Positions 1-7,498 of a DNA stretch of 64,000 bases are shown here, piece after piece. The stretch is from Clostridiaceae bacterium Marseille-Q3526 (lineage in GTDB: Bacteria; Bacillota; Clostridia; Lachnospirales; Lachnospiraceae). Position numbers and translations under genes: made by a program. Every line of letters starts with the position of its first letter. Position 1 is the first letter of the stretch. Below the pieces are notes generated by a model. The model was not told where the DNA came from. It did not search any database and worked only from the letters and a program-made list of their open reading frames with translations. The stretch lies in the NCBI GenBank assembly GCA_018223375.1, contig JAGTTS010000009.1:39858-103857 (forward strand), in the 5' to 3' direction.

Positions 1-11
1 CAGATTCCCGC

Positions 12-653
12 CTATTTGTCAAATCCTTTCAGGCGGATGTAATCCTTCACCAGCTCAGCCGTCTGGTCCAGATCCAGATTCGTGGTGTTGATGGTCAGGT
101 CGTAGTTCTTCATGTTGTGCCATTCGCTGCCTGTGAAATACTTGTAATATTCCCGTCTGGACTTCTCCATCTTTTTGATCCGGCGTTTTGCCCTCTCCTC
201 GTCGATGGCGTCCACTTCCATTACGCGCTGCACTCTTCTCACCTTGTCTGCGCAGACAAAGATTCGGATCAGACGCTCCATCTCCTCCTCCTGATCCAGC
301 ACATATCCGGCGGCTCTTCCCACAATAATGCAGGACTCCTCTCTGGCCAGCTCACGAATCACAGAGGACTGGAACCGGAACAGATTCTCCGGCGCCGTCA
401 CATTTCCGCTCAGCACCGGCTCCTCTGTAAAATCCAGCTTCCGGCCCACAATCCGGTGAAGCAGGTTATTTCCGGCCTTTTCGTCCGCCAGGCGGAAATA
501 CTCCTCCCCGATGGCGCTCTTCTCTGAGGTGAGCTTTAAAATTTCATCGTCGTAAAAATGGATTCCCAGATCCTCAGCCAGCTTCCGGCCCACAATCCGG
601 CCTCCGCTTCCATACTCCCGTTCAATGGTGATAATCAGATTTCTATTTCCCAT
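12..653 (-). CDS. Cytidylate kinase-like family protein
   Basis: This is a 213-residue P-loop protein of the cytidylate-kinase-like family, found widely in Clostridia and presumed to be a nucleotide-binding phosphotransferase in the cytosol. The N-terminus reads MGNRNLIITIEREYGSGG, followed by GRKLAEDLGI and a YDDEIL segment, matching the nucleotide-binding start of the family. A longer reading frame runs to position 860, but the start at 653 is chosen because a GGGAGG ribosome-binding site lies just upstream and the family homology begins there. It is the last gene of a galK-alkD-kinase run on the minus strand. The true substrate is not known from sequence. Confidence 0.8.
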   Translation of the reverse strand: MGNRNLIITIEREYGSGGRIVGRKLAEDLGIHFYDDEILKLTSEKSAIGEEYFRLADEKAGNNLLHRIVGRKLDFTEEPVLSGNVTAPENLFRFQSSVIRELAREESCIIVGRAAGYVLDQEEEMERLIRIFVCADKVRRVQRVMEVDAIDEERAKRRIKKMEKSRREYYKYFTGSEWHNMKNYDLTINTTNLDLDQTAELVKDYIRLKGFDK

Positions 654-676
654 AACAGAACCTCCCTTCCGCCTTC

Positions 677-1396
677 TTATCCTTTCTCTGTCTGCCTCTG
701 TGAAATACTGTCCCTCAGCCGGCGGATCTGCCGCTTCTGGTCCTGATCCGCCCGGCTGGATTCCAGAATCTTCTGAAGAGCCCTGCGGTACGTATCCTTT
801 TCCAGAGTGTTCCATCTGGCCAGATATTCCATGGTAACCGCTGGAAACTTCACATAGCACACAGAAACCGCCCAGGCCACAGCCATGCTGGCGTAGTAAT
901 CCGGCTGCCGAATCTGGTCCAGAAGACGCAGCGTCTCTGAAATGTGCGCCTCGTCCACATACCAGCTCAGCAGCATGACTGCCGCAAACCGGGCCTCAAA
1001 CTCCCGCTCTGAAGAAACATACGGCTTTAAAAAATCGAGAACCTGCCTTTGATTCTTCCTGGTAAACGTAAGTCCCCCGCAAAAGGCGTCGCAGACAGCC
1101 CAGTTGTCAATTTTATCCACAAATTTCCTGATTCGTTCAAGCTTTTCCCCAGCTTCCTCCCGGACTGCGCCGATGATCAGCCCCTGAAGCTGCAGCTCCT
1201 CATAGGTTTCGTCCGTCAGCCGATCCAGGCAGGCGGCTCCCTCCTCCTTCAGAAGACGCCTGGCCATTTTCCGAAGAAGCGGAAGGCGGACTCCTAAAAT
1301 ATGGTCTGTTCCCGGAAGCAGCCGGCTGTGAAACTGGCGGTAGGGCTCGTCGGCCAGGGCAATCAGCTCTTTTTGAATTTCTGTATATTCTTTCAC
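677..1396 (-). CDS. DNA alkylation repair protein, AlkD-like HEAT-repeat family
   Basis: The 239-residue protein is all-helical and resembles the AlkD-type DNA alkylation repair family, whose members bind damaged duplex DNA with HEAT-like repeats and excise alkylated bases. Supporting stretches are LGVRLPLLRKMARRL near residues 35-49, DNWAVCDAFCGGL near 97-109, and the RFAAVMLLSWY segment. The start is GTG (reads GTGAAAGAATAT) with only a weak purine-rich site upstream. It lies 17 bases after galK and 23 bases before the kinase start, so all three are probably co-transcribed. Activity on a particular lesion cannot be inferred. Confidence 0.82.
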   Translation of the reverse strand: MKEYTEIQKELIALADEPYRQFHSRLLPGTDHILGVRLPLLRKMARRLLKEEGAACLDRLTDETYEELQLQGLIIGAVREEAGEKLERIRKFVDKIDNWAVCDAFCGGLTFTRKNQRQVLDFLKPYVSSEREFEARFAAVMLLSWYVDEAHISETLRLLDQIRQPDYYASMAVAWAVSVCYVKFPAVTMEYLARWNTLEKDTYRRALQKILESSRADQDQKRQIRRLRDSISQRQTEKG

Positions 1397-1413
1397 TTTT
1401 TACTTGATCGCAA

Positions 1414-2703
1414 TTACATCAGATCGTTTACGCAGACTGCTCCGTAGGGACGGATGCTCATGCGGTAAGCATTTCCCTTTCCAAGAGCCGCCTCGATGTA
1501 TGCTGTATACTCGTCCACCAGATCATTTGGAAGCATAGCCATAATTACGCCGGCAAAGCCGCCTCCGTGTACGCGGCAGGCTCCCCGCTTTTTCTCTGCG
1601 ATAAACATCTCTGTCAGGGCCAGCGCTACGCAGATTCCCTGCTCCTGCACATCGGCTGTCGTGTAGCAGTTCTGCAGCCATTTCCAGGAGGAATTTCCAG
1701 ACTCGGTGATCTTCTGGAGGAAGGTTCCGAAATCATTCTCCTTCAGAGCGGCCACCTGGGCCTCCACTCTCTTATTCTCCTCAAAGAAATGGAAGGCTCT
1801 CATCACAGAGCGGTCTCCCGCATAGGCTCTCACCTTCGCCAGGTTCGCAATTACGTCCTTTTCTTCAATATCAGCGCAGACTTCCTTTCCAAAGAACTCC
1901 GCCACCTTCTTCATCTCATTGGGAACAGAGGAGTAATCGGCGCTTAAATCGGCGTGTCCCTTGCCTGTGTTGACGATAATCAGGCTGTGATCCTGGGCGC
2001 TGAAATCAAAGTCAATCTTCTCCACTGCAGGAGCTTCCGGCTTCTTGAAGTCAATGGTAATCAGGCCTCCCACCGCGCAGGCCATCTGGTCTAACAGACC
2101 GGAGGCCTTGTTCCAGAACTTGTTCTCTGAATATTTTCCAATGTGGGCGTAATCTACCACGTTCATTCTGCCATCGTTGAAAAATGTATTTAACATGGCG
2201 CAGATCAGCATCTCGTAGGATGCGGAGGAGCTGACGCCTGCGGAGCTGATTACGTTGCTGGTGATAAACGCGTCAAAGCCGCCGATCTCAAATCCCCTCT
2301 CCTTAAAGCCCTGGAGAATTCCCTTGGTCAGGTCAATGGTTCCCGCCATCTCCCTGCTGGGCTTTAAGTCCTTTAAATTGATAATAAATTTCTGGTGGAA
2401 GGTCTCGCTTAAAATGCGCACAGTGTCTGTTCCGTTCTTAGCCGCAGCTCCTACGCAGTCTAAGTTAATGCTTCCCGCCAGCACCTTGCCGTGGTTGTGA
2501 TCCGTATGGTTTCCGCTGATCTCTGTCCGTCCCGGGGAGCTGAATAACAGCACGTCCCCGTCTCCATATTCCTTTAAAAATCCCTCTGCCACATGGCGGT
2601 AGCGGGCCTTATTCTCCTCTGCCTGAGCCGCTCCGTAAAGCGTCTCCATCAGTTTTCCTGCTTCGTCTGTATCGAGCTTCTTTAATGTCTCTTGAATCAT
2701 CAT
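1414..2703 (-). CDS. galK: Galactokinase
   Basis: Galactokinase phosphorylates alpha-D-galactose with ATP to galactose-1-phosphate, the entry step of the Leloir pathway. The 429-residue product has all three GHMP-kinase motifs: the galactokinase signature PGRTEISGNHTDHNHG at about residues 57-72, the ATP-binding SSAGVSSSASYEML stretch at about 153-166, and CRVHGGGFAGVIMAML near the C-terminus. It is somewhat longer than E. coli GalK (382 residues) because of an N-terminal extension seen in clostridial forms. Two ATGs in tandem follow a GGAG site, so the exact start is 2703 or 2700. No galT or galE neighbours are present. Confidence 0.95.
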   Translation of the reverse strand: MMIQETLKKLDTDEAGKLMETLYGAAQAEENKARYRHVAEGFLKEYGDGDVLLFSSPGRTEISGNHTDHNHGKVLAGSINLDCVGAAAKNGTDTVRILSETFHQKFIINLKDLKPSREMAGTIDLTKGILQGFKERGFEIGGFDAFITSNVISSAGVSSSASYEMLICAMLNTFFNDGRMNVVDYAHIGKYSENKFWNKASGLLDQMACAVGGLITIDFKKPEAPAVEKIDFDFSAQDHSLIIVNTGKGHADLSADYSSVPNEMKKVAEFFGKEVCADIEEKDVIANLAKVRAYAGDRSVMRAFHFFEENKRVEAQVAALKENDFGTFLQKITESGNSSWKWLQNCYTTADVQEQGICVALALTEMFIAEKKRGACRVHGGGFAGVIMAMLPNDLVDEYTAYIEAALGKGNAYRMSIRPYGAVCVNDLM

Positions 2704-2784
2704 AATCTCCGGTTCTCCTTCACCCCTGGTTCTTATTTCTTCTGCTGCCTTTCTGCTGCCAGACAGCAGGTTCTATTCTTTTTA

Positions 2785-2813
2785 AGTATACCATTTTAAC
2801 GGTAGATCCTCAA
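2785..2813 (-). promoter_or_regulatory. Sigma-A-type promoter of galK
   Basis: On the minus strand the sequence reads TTGAGG, 17 bases, TATACT, about 80 bases upstream of the galK start. The -10 element is 2785-2790 and the -35 element is 2808-2813. No operator was recognised. Confidence 0.55.
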
Positions 2814-2991
2814 TATAATATCCCCGGAAATTATGTACGAAAATCGTAACTGGCCTGAATGCCGGCCTGAATTTCCCTGTTTCCCTTAAAGTCCGCTAAA
2901 ATCTGTGATAGAATAAAAAAGACTGCAAAAGCCCTGCCGCGGCAGGCAGAAGAAACAGCGTTAAAATAAAAATAAGGATAAAAGGATAGAA

Positions 2992-4074
2992 ATGAACGAT
3001 AAAAGAAACCAGATGCAGGAAACCTGGCCAAACGGAAGAACCGGCAGGCCTCTGCAGACCAGATGGGGCGAAAAGCCCTATTATTCCCTCGATTACTATT
3101 TAAAAGAGACCTTTGGACAGAAGGTTTACAAACTGGCCTTAGACGGCGGCATGACCTGCCCCAGCCGCGACGGAACTCTCGGCACAGGAGGCTGCATTTT
3201 CTGCAGCGAGGGAGGTTCCGGCGATTTTGCCGAATCGCCTCCCCCCTCCGGCTCAGGCCCAGGCTGCGGAACGCCCGCGGCGCCTGGGCGCGTATCTCCG
3301 TCTCTTCCTGAGATAGAGCAAAGGATTGCCCGGCTTGACGTCTGCGGGCAGATTGAGCGGGCCAAGGCCCGTGTTTCCTCAAAAATAAAGGATGGGAAAT
3401 ACGTCGCCTACTTCCAGTCCTACACCAATACCTACGGGCCTCTCCCCTATCTGACCGCCCTGTTTTCCCAGGCGGTTTCCCATCCGGATATCGCAGCGCT
3501 CTCCATCGGAACCAGACCCGACTGCCTGCCAAAGGAGACGATAGCTCTTTTAAAGAAGCTGAATCAGGAAAAGCCGGTCTGGGTGGAACTGGGCCTTCAG
3601 ACCATCCACGAGGATTCCGCCCACCTGATTCGAAGAGGCTACGAGCTTCCCTGCTTTCTCGACGCTCTCAGACGGCTGAAGGAGGCGGGCCTGACTGTGG
3701 TGGTCCATGTTATTTTAGGGCTTCCCGGAGAAACCAGGGAGGATATGCTGGAAACCGTCCGTTTTCTGGGGCGTTTAGACAATCCCTCCATTGACGGGAT
3801 CAAGCTCCAGCTTCTCCACGTCTTGAAGGGCACAGAGCTCTGCCGCCTTTATGAAAGGGAACCGTTTCATGTCATGGAGCCGGAGGAATATTTTTCTCTC
3901 ATCGCCGACTGCATCCGCCTGCTGCCTCCGCACATTGTCATTCACCGCATCAGCGGAGACGGCCCAAAATCTCTTCTGAAAGCGCCTCTGTGGAGCGGCA
4001 ATAAACGGTTTGTATTAAACTCCATTGCTAAAACGCTGCGGGAGACAGGGGCGTTTCAGGGCGAGTGGGCTTAA
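2992..4074 (+). CDS. Radical SAM protein, TIGR01212/YhcC family
   Basis: A 360-residue radical SAM enzyme. The [4Fe-4S] cluster cysteines lie at about residues 56, 68 and 71 (CPSRDG...GCIFC), the wide first spacing being typical of the YhcC/TIGR01212 group. Downstream come SIGTRPDCLP, WVELGLQTIHE and HVILGLPGETREDML, all conserved in this family. E. coli YhcC is implicated only loosely in redox and nucleotide metabolism, so the substrate is open. A proline/glycine-rich insertion (about residues 75-100) follows the cluster motif. It runs convergently with the CapA gene, the two stop ends overlapping by 4 bases. Confidence 0.88.
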   Translation: MNDKRNQMQETWPNGRTGRPLQTRWGEKPYYSLDYYLKETFGQKVYKLALDGGMTCPSRDGTLGTGGCIFCSEGGSGDFAESPPPSGSGPGCGTPAAPGRVSPSLPEIEQRIARLDVCGQIERAKARVSSKIKDGKYVAYFQSYTNTYGPLPYLTALFSQAVSHPDIAALSIGTRPDCLPKETIALLKKLNQEKPVWVELGLQTIHEDSAHLIRRGYELPCFLDALRRLKEAGLTVVVHVILGLPGETREDMLETVRFLGRLDNPSIDGIKLQLLHVLKGTELCRLYEREPFHVMEPEEYFSLIADCIRLLPPHIVIHRISGDGPKSLLKAPLWSGNKRFVLNSIAKTLRETGAFQGEWA

Positions 4075-5402
4075 TCCGCCTGCCGGCTCCTGCCCGCCTC
4101 ATCTACCGTAATTCCGAAGGATAATCCCTCCATATAGCGGTAAAACGCCTCTTTTTCCGTCTCGTCGGCCACCATTCTCGTATAACCGCCGGAGGAGGTG
4201 CCTGGCAGAAGGACGAGGGCAGGATCTCCTTCCCTGGGTACTTCCACCTGGAGAAGCATGGTTTTCGGGATGCTGCTTCCAAAGACAAAATTGCCCAGAC
4301 TGTACACAATAGGCTTTCCCTTATAATATTCGATTCCCTGAAGCACATGGGGATGGCTTCCGATCACCAGATTCGCTCCCGCGTCAATGTACTGCTGCCC
4401 CAGCGTTCTCTGGTAACTCTCTGGCTCTGTCCTGCGCTCAATTCCCCAGTGGACGTAAACGGTCAGAAAATCGCAGGATTCCTTTGCCTTCTGGATCTCC
4501 TCCAAAAGCACCGTGGAATCATAGGCCGTCAGCATTCCAGGGTGATCCGGGCCTGCGGCCCAGTACCCTTTTGGAAATACTCTGGAAGCTGCCAGGAAGC
4601 CGAAGGTTTTCCCTCCCGCCTCTATGGTTTTAAGCGCTTTGGCCTCATCTAAATTTTCCCCCGCTCCCGCGTGGAGAATCCCGGCCTCGTCCAGCACGCG
4701 GATGGTGTCGGAAAGGGCCTCGCTGCCGTAGTCCAGAGCATGATTATTGGCCAGAGCCACAATATCCGGCCCTATCTCCTGCATGATCGATACCTTTTCT
4801 TCTGGAAGGCGGAACGTAAACTGCTTGTCCGTCTCCGGCGTTCCCCGGCTGCTGAAGGGAAATTCCTGGTTTGCCATAAAAATATCCGCCTGCTCTATGG
4901 TCTGGAGAAATCCGCTGTCCAGAACACCTTCGATTCCTCCGCCCCGCTCATAGGCGTTCAGCACATGCTCAGACAGATAGATATCTCCGGCAAACAGAAG
5001 AGAAACCGTATCTGCCTGCCTGGTCAATGTTTGCTCCTCTGCGTTTTCTTTTTCCCCTGTATCTTCTTTCTCTTCGTTTTCTTCCCCAGTATAAATCTGG
5101 AGAACCGGCCGTTCCGTCTCCCGTTCTGTCTGTTCTTCTGTTTTCTCTCCTGCTTTCTCTGTTTCCGCCGTTTTTCCCTTTATATCTTCCTCTGTTTCTG
5201 CTTCCTGTCTGAAAGGGACTTCCGTTTCCATTTCCCCTTCTCCTCCAATGAGCCGTTTTCCCGCATACAGAGCGAAAAAAAGAAACAGAAGGCAGACGGC
5301 AAGGAACAATAGCCGGTACGGTCCTCCTGTATGGCCGGGATTCCTCCGTCTGCTGCCTCTTCCTCGTTCCATCTGTTTCTGTTTCCTTTCTAAATGTTTC
5401 AT
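4071..5402 (-). CDS. CapA family membrane-anchored metallophosphoesterase-like protein
   Basis: A 443-residue protein with a basic N-terminus, one transmembrane helix at about 27-48 (YRLLFLAVCLLFLFFAL), a Glu/Thr/Lys-rich extracellular linker at about 58-130, and a CapA/PgsA domain from about 133 to the end (LLFAGDIYLSEHVL, ALANNHALDYG, GSHPHVLQGIEYY, VYSLGNFVFG). CapA domains have the metallophosphoesterase fold and occur in poly-gamma-glutamate synthesis, but no pgsB or pgsC lies here, so the substrate is unknown. The topology puts the catalytic domain outside the cell. Confidence 0.85.
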   Translation of the reverse strand: MKHLERKQKQMERGRGSRRRNPGHTGGPYRLLFLAVCLLFLFFALYAGKRLIGGEGEMETEVPFRQEAETEEDIKGKTAETEKAGEKTEEQTERETERPVLQIYTGEENEEKEDTGEKENAEEQTLTRQADTVSLLFAGDIYLSEHVLNAYERGGGIEGVLDSGFLQTIEQADIFMANQEFPFSSRGTPETDKQFTFRLPEEKVSIMQEIGPDIVALANNHALDYGSEALSDTIRVLDEAGILHAGAGENLDEAKALKTIEAGGKTFGFLAASRVFPKGYWAAGPDHPGMLTAYDSTVLLEEIQKAKESCDFLTVYVHWGIERRTEPESYQRTLGQQYIDAGANLVIGSHPHVLQGIEYYKGKPIVYSLGNFVFGSSIPKTMLLQVEVPREGDPALVLLPGTSSGGYTRMVADETEKEAFYRYMEGLSFGITVDEAGRSRQAD

Positions 5403-5490
5403 TCACTTCCAAGTTTAAGTCTCGCTCTGTCCCAGCCTCAATCCTGATACGCCGGATTGCCCAGCCATGATAGGCTGCGCAGATGAACGA

Positions 5491-6333
5491 TTACAAAGTA
5501 AGGATAATTCCTCCGTCGTTGGCGTAAACAGTAGCCACTCCTGCAGTATCTGTAATAACCACGTCCTTAAACTGAGCCTTGCTGCAGATCAGATCCCTGA
5601 CATACTCCGCCCGCGCCCTGTTGTTGCAGTGGGCGATCACCAGCCGCCTGTCCTTCGTCTCCCCCGCCTGTTTTAAGGCAATCTCTGTCATCCTGCCAAG
5701 GGCTTTATTCATGCCTCTGGCCTGTTCCAGCTTCACAATCACGCCCTTGTCTCCGGCCATAACCGGCTTAATATTGAGGGCTGTGGCAAAAAAGGCCTGA
5801 AGTCCTGTGAGACGGCCGTTTTTTCTCAGCGTGTCCAGGTTTTCCAGCACAAAGTAGCTTCCCATCTGATCCCGGTACTCCTCCGCCTGTCTTACGACCT
5901 CGTCAAATTCCAGTCCCTGTTCGCAGAGATCTCTGATACAGAGCGCTACGTTCAGCTCTCCGGCAGACGCTGATAGAGAATCAATGACTGCAATTTTCTT
6001 GGCCTCTGCGCCGTGCTCCTCCTCATAAAGGCTCTTAGCCAGGCAGGCAGAATTGTAGCATCCGCTCAGATGGGCGGACAAGGTGACAATAAAAATGCAC
6101 TCCGCTTCGCAGTCAAACTGTTCTTTAAAGTCCTCGGGAGACGGGCAGGCAGTTTTGGGACAATCCTTGGCCTCCTTCACCAGCTCCAGAAAACGCTTCT
6201 GGTCAAAGGTTTCGTCGTCTCTGATATGCGCATGATCCACCTGAAGCGTCAGGGGAACCATATGAAAATGAGGATCCTGCTTCAGCTCCTCTGTCAAATC
6301 CATGCAGCTGTCTCCAAGAATTTTATAGGTCAT
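5491..6333 (-). CDS. DegV family fatty-acid-binding protein
   Basis: A 280-residue DegV/FakB-type protein. Members bind a fatty acid and, with FakA, present it for phosphorylation; many clostridial paralogues have no assigned partner. The N-terminus MTYKILGDSCMDL carries the conserved D-S-x-x-D region, followed by SQPSP-like TACPSPEDFKEQF and the acyl-binding ITLSAHLSGCYNSA-type segment. The start at 6333 is preferred over an upstream in-frame ATG because GGGAGG lies directly before it. It stands alone on the minus strand between the CapA and DUF5348-like genes. Confidence 0.88.
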   Translation of the reverse strand: MTYKILGDSCMDLTEELKQDPHFHMVPLTLQVDHAHIRDDETFDQKRFLELVKEAKDCPKTACPSPEDFKEQFDCEAECIFIVTLSAHLSGCYNSACLAKSLYEEEHGAEAKKIAVIDSLSASAGELNVALCIRDLCEQGLEFDEVVRQAEEYRDQMGSYFVLENLDTLRKNGRLTGLQAFFATALNIKPVMAGDKGVIVKLEQARGMNKALGRMTEIALKQAGETKDRRLVIAHCNNRARAEYVRDLICSKAQFKDVVITDTAGVATVYANDGGIILTL

Positions 6334-6467
6334 AGGTATTCCTCCCAGGTTTGCTTTTCCTTCGATGCTTCGGGAATCCTGCTCCACTGTTCCGAAAGTC
6401 CCTCCGCATCATCTGGTTTTCATTACTATTTATTATAATAATGATGTGCTTTAAAGTCAAGAATGGA

Positions 6468-6896
6468 TCACAGTTCCCGGATGCGGGCCTTCAGCCCCTC
6501 CTGCCTTACGTCGCGATCCAGCCCAATCAGCCTCTGGCGTTTTTCCATGCTTACAGACGCTCTGGTCCATATGACAGCCTGAAACATTGGATCGTACAGG
6601 CAGACCTCTACCTCCTGCCCCGGCTGAAGCGCCCTGCCGCCAATGGATAACCCTCCATCCTCTCTGCGTGTCAGCGTCCCCTCTGCAGTGATCGTTCCCT
6701 TTAAATATCCAGCCAGTTTCTGAATCCGCTCCACCGCTTCCGCCAGTTCGCACAGCACTTCTGCCCGCAGATAATCCTCCGGATCCTCTCCTCTGTGAAA
6801 TATCATATTCCAGAGTTCTTCTCCGTATGTTTTCTGAAATTCCTGCAGCGCTTTTTGTACCGGCTCCAATCCGTTAAGAAGTTCCAGCTCTTCCAA
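6468..6896 (-). CDS. Small protein with DUF5348-like C-terminal domain
   Basis: A 142-residue cytosolic protein with a helical N-terminal half (to about residue 65) and a beta-rich C-terminal half. The C-terminal half (GTLTRREDGGLSIGGRALQPGQEVEVCLYD ending in EGLKARIREL) has the layout of DUF5348: a small barrel with a closing E-G-L-x-x-R-I. The function is unknown. A GGGAGAGGAGAAA stretch upstream serves as ribosome-binding site. It is transcribed away from the divergent HTH gene at 7018. Confidence 0.6.
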   Translation of the reverse strand: MEELELLNGLEPVQKALQEFQKTYGEELWNMIFHRGEDPEDYLRAEVLCELAEAVERIQKLAGYLKGTITAEGTLTRREDGGLSIGGRALQPGQEVEVCLYDPMFQAVIWTRASVSMEKRQRLIGLDRDVRQEGLKARIREL

Positions 6897-7017
6897 TTTC
6901 TCCTCTCCCTTCCCGGAGTTTCCGAACTCGGAAACTTATTATACTCCTATCTTAATGAGATAATACCATTATTGCAAGCACTTGATTTTTTGTACGAAAC
7001 ACGCGGGGACTGATGTT

Positions 7018-7266
7018 ATGATTGTCTATGATAAGCTGTGGACCGCCATGAAAGAAAAAGGCATATCCCAGAACCATTTATATAAATATTATAATGTCAG
7101 CCGCGCTCAGATATACCGGCTGAAGCACAATGAGGTCGTGTACACCAGCACGCTGAATATGCTGTGCAATATTCTGGGATGCGACGATATCTCGGATATC
7201 GCCACCTTCGTGCCGGATCATCCTGGAGACGAGGGATACCGGGAGCCGGCGGCGGGAGAAAAATAG
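7018..7266 (+). CDS. XRE/Cro-like helix-turn-helix regulator
   Basis: An 82-residue single-domain DNA-binding protein. The order is KLWTAMKEKGISQNHLYKYYNVSRAQIYRLKHNE, then LNMLCNILGCDDISDIATF, matching the short HTH_26/XRE proteins common in Firmicutes. The ATG at 7018 is chosen because a GGGGA site sits 8 bases upstream and the fold begins there; an in-frame extension to 6982 adds nothing conserved. The target is unknown; divergence from the DUF5348-like gene makes that promoter a natural candidate. The gene ends in the hairpin repeats that follow. Confidence 0.72.
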   Translation: MIVYDKLWTAMKEKGISQNHLYKYYNVSRAQIYRLKHNEVVYTSTLNMLCNILGCDDISDIATFVPDHPGDEGYREPAAGEK

Positions 7267-7282
7267 AATTGTTGGGGTATAT

Positions 7283-7352
7283 AAAAAAGAGGAAGAGGAA
7301 AGTTTTTGCGCTCCACTTAAAGTCGCTGAAAACTTTCCTCTTCCTCTTTTTT
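7283..7352. terminator. Long perfect hairpin between convergent genes, conserved loop
   Basis: Positions 7283-7306 are exactly complementary to 7329-7352, a 24-base-pair stem that is purine-rich on the left arm and flanked by A and T runs, so it can terminate in both directions. The 22-base loop contains CTCCACTTAAAGTCGCTG. A second locus (13296-13351) has an equally perfect stem of different sequence but nearly the same loop. Confidence 0.75.
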
Positions 7353-7482
7353 ATCGGCTTATCGGCTGGTTTTTGCGCTTCGCTTAAAGTGCTGAAACTT
7401 TCCTCTTCCTCTTTTTTGTCGGCTTATCGGCTGGTTTTTGCGCTTCGCTTAAAGTCGCTGAAAACTTCCTCTTCCTCTTTTT
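7353..7482. repeat. Two tandem 65-base copies of the loop and right arm of the hairpin
   Basis: The segment after the first hairpin repeats twice with a period of about 65 bases. Each unit holds ATCGGCTTATCGGCTGG or its G-variant, TTTTTGCGCTTCGCTTAAAG, then CTTCCTCTTCCTCTTTTT. The copies keep the loop and the pyrimidine-rich arm but have lost the purine-rich left arm, as if made by slippage or unequal exchange. They fill the gap between the HTH gene and htpG. Confidence 0.75.
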
Positions 7483-7498
7483 ACTTTACTGTTTTTTC

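Noticed and set aside
117..527. Plus-strand open frame antisense to the cytidylate-kinase-like gene
   Set aside because: It lies wholly opposite a well-supported gene, has no ribosome-binding site, and its composition is that of a reversed coding strand.
2831..3532. Arg-rich minus-strand open frame of 233 codons
   Set aside because: It is antisense to the radical SAM gene, whose cluster cysteines and family motifs are clear; the Arg/Ser-rich translation is typical of a shadow.
7353..7482. Possible CRISPR array
   Set aside because: The units are tandem copies with a 65-base period and no variable spacers; no cas genes are present.
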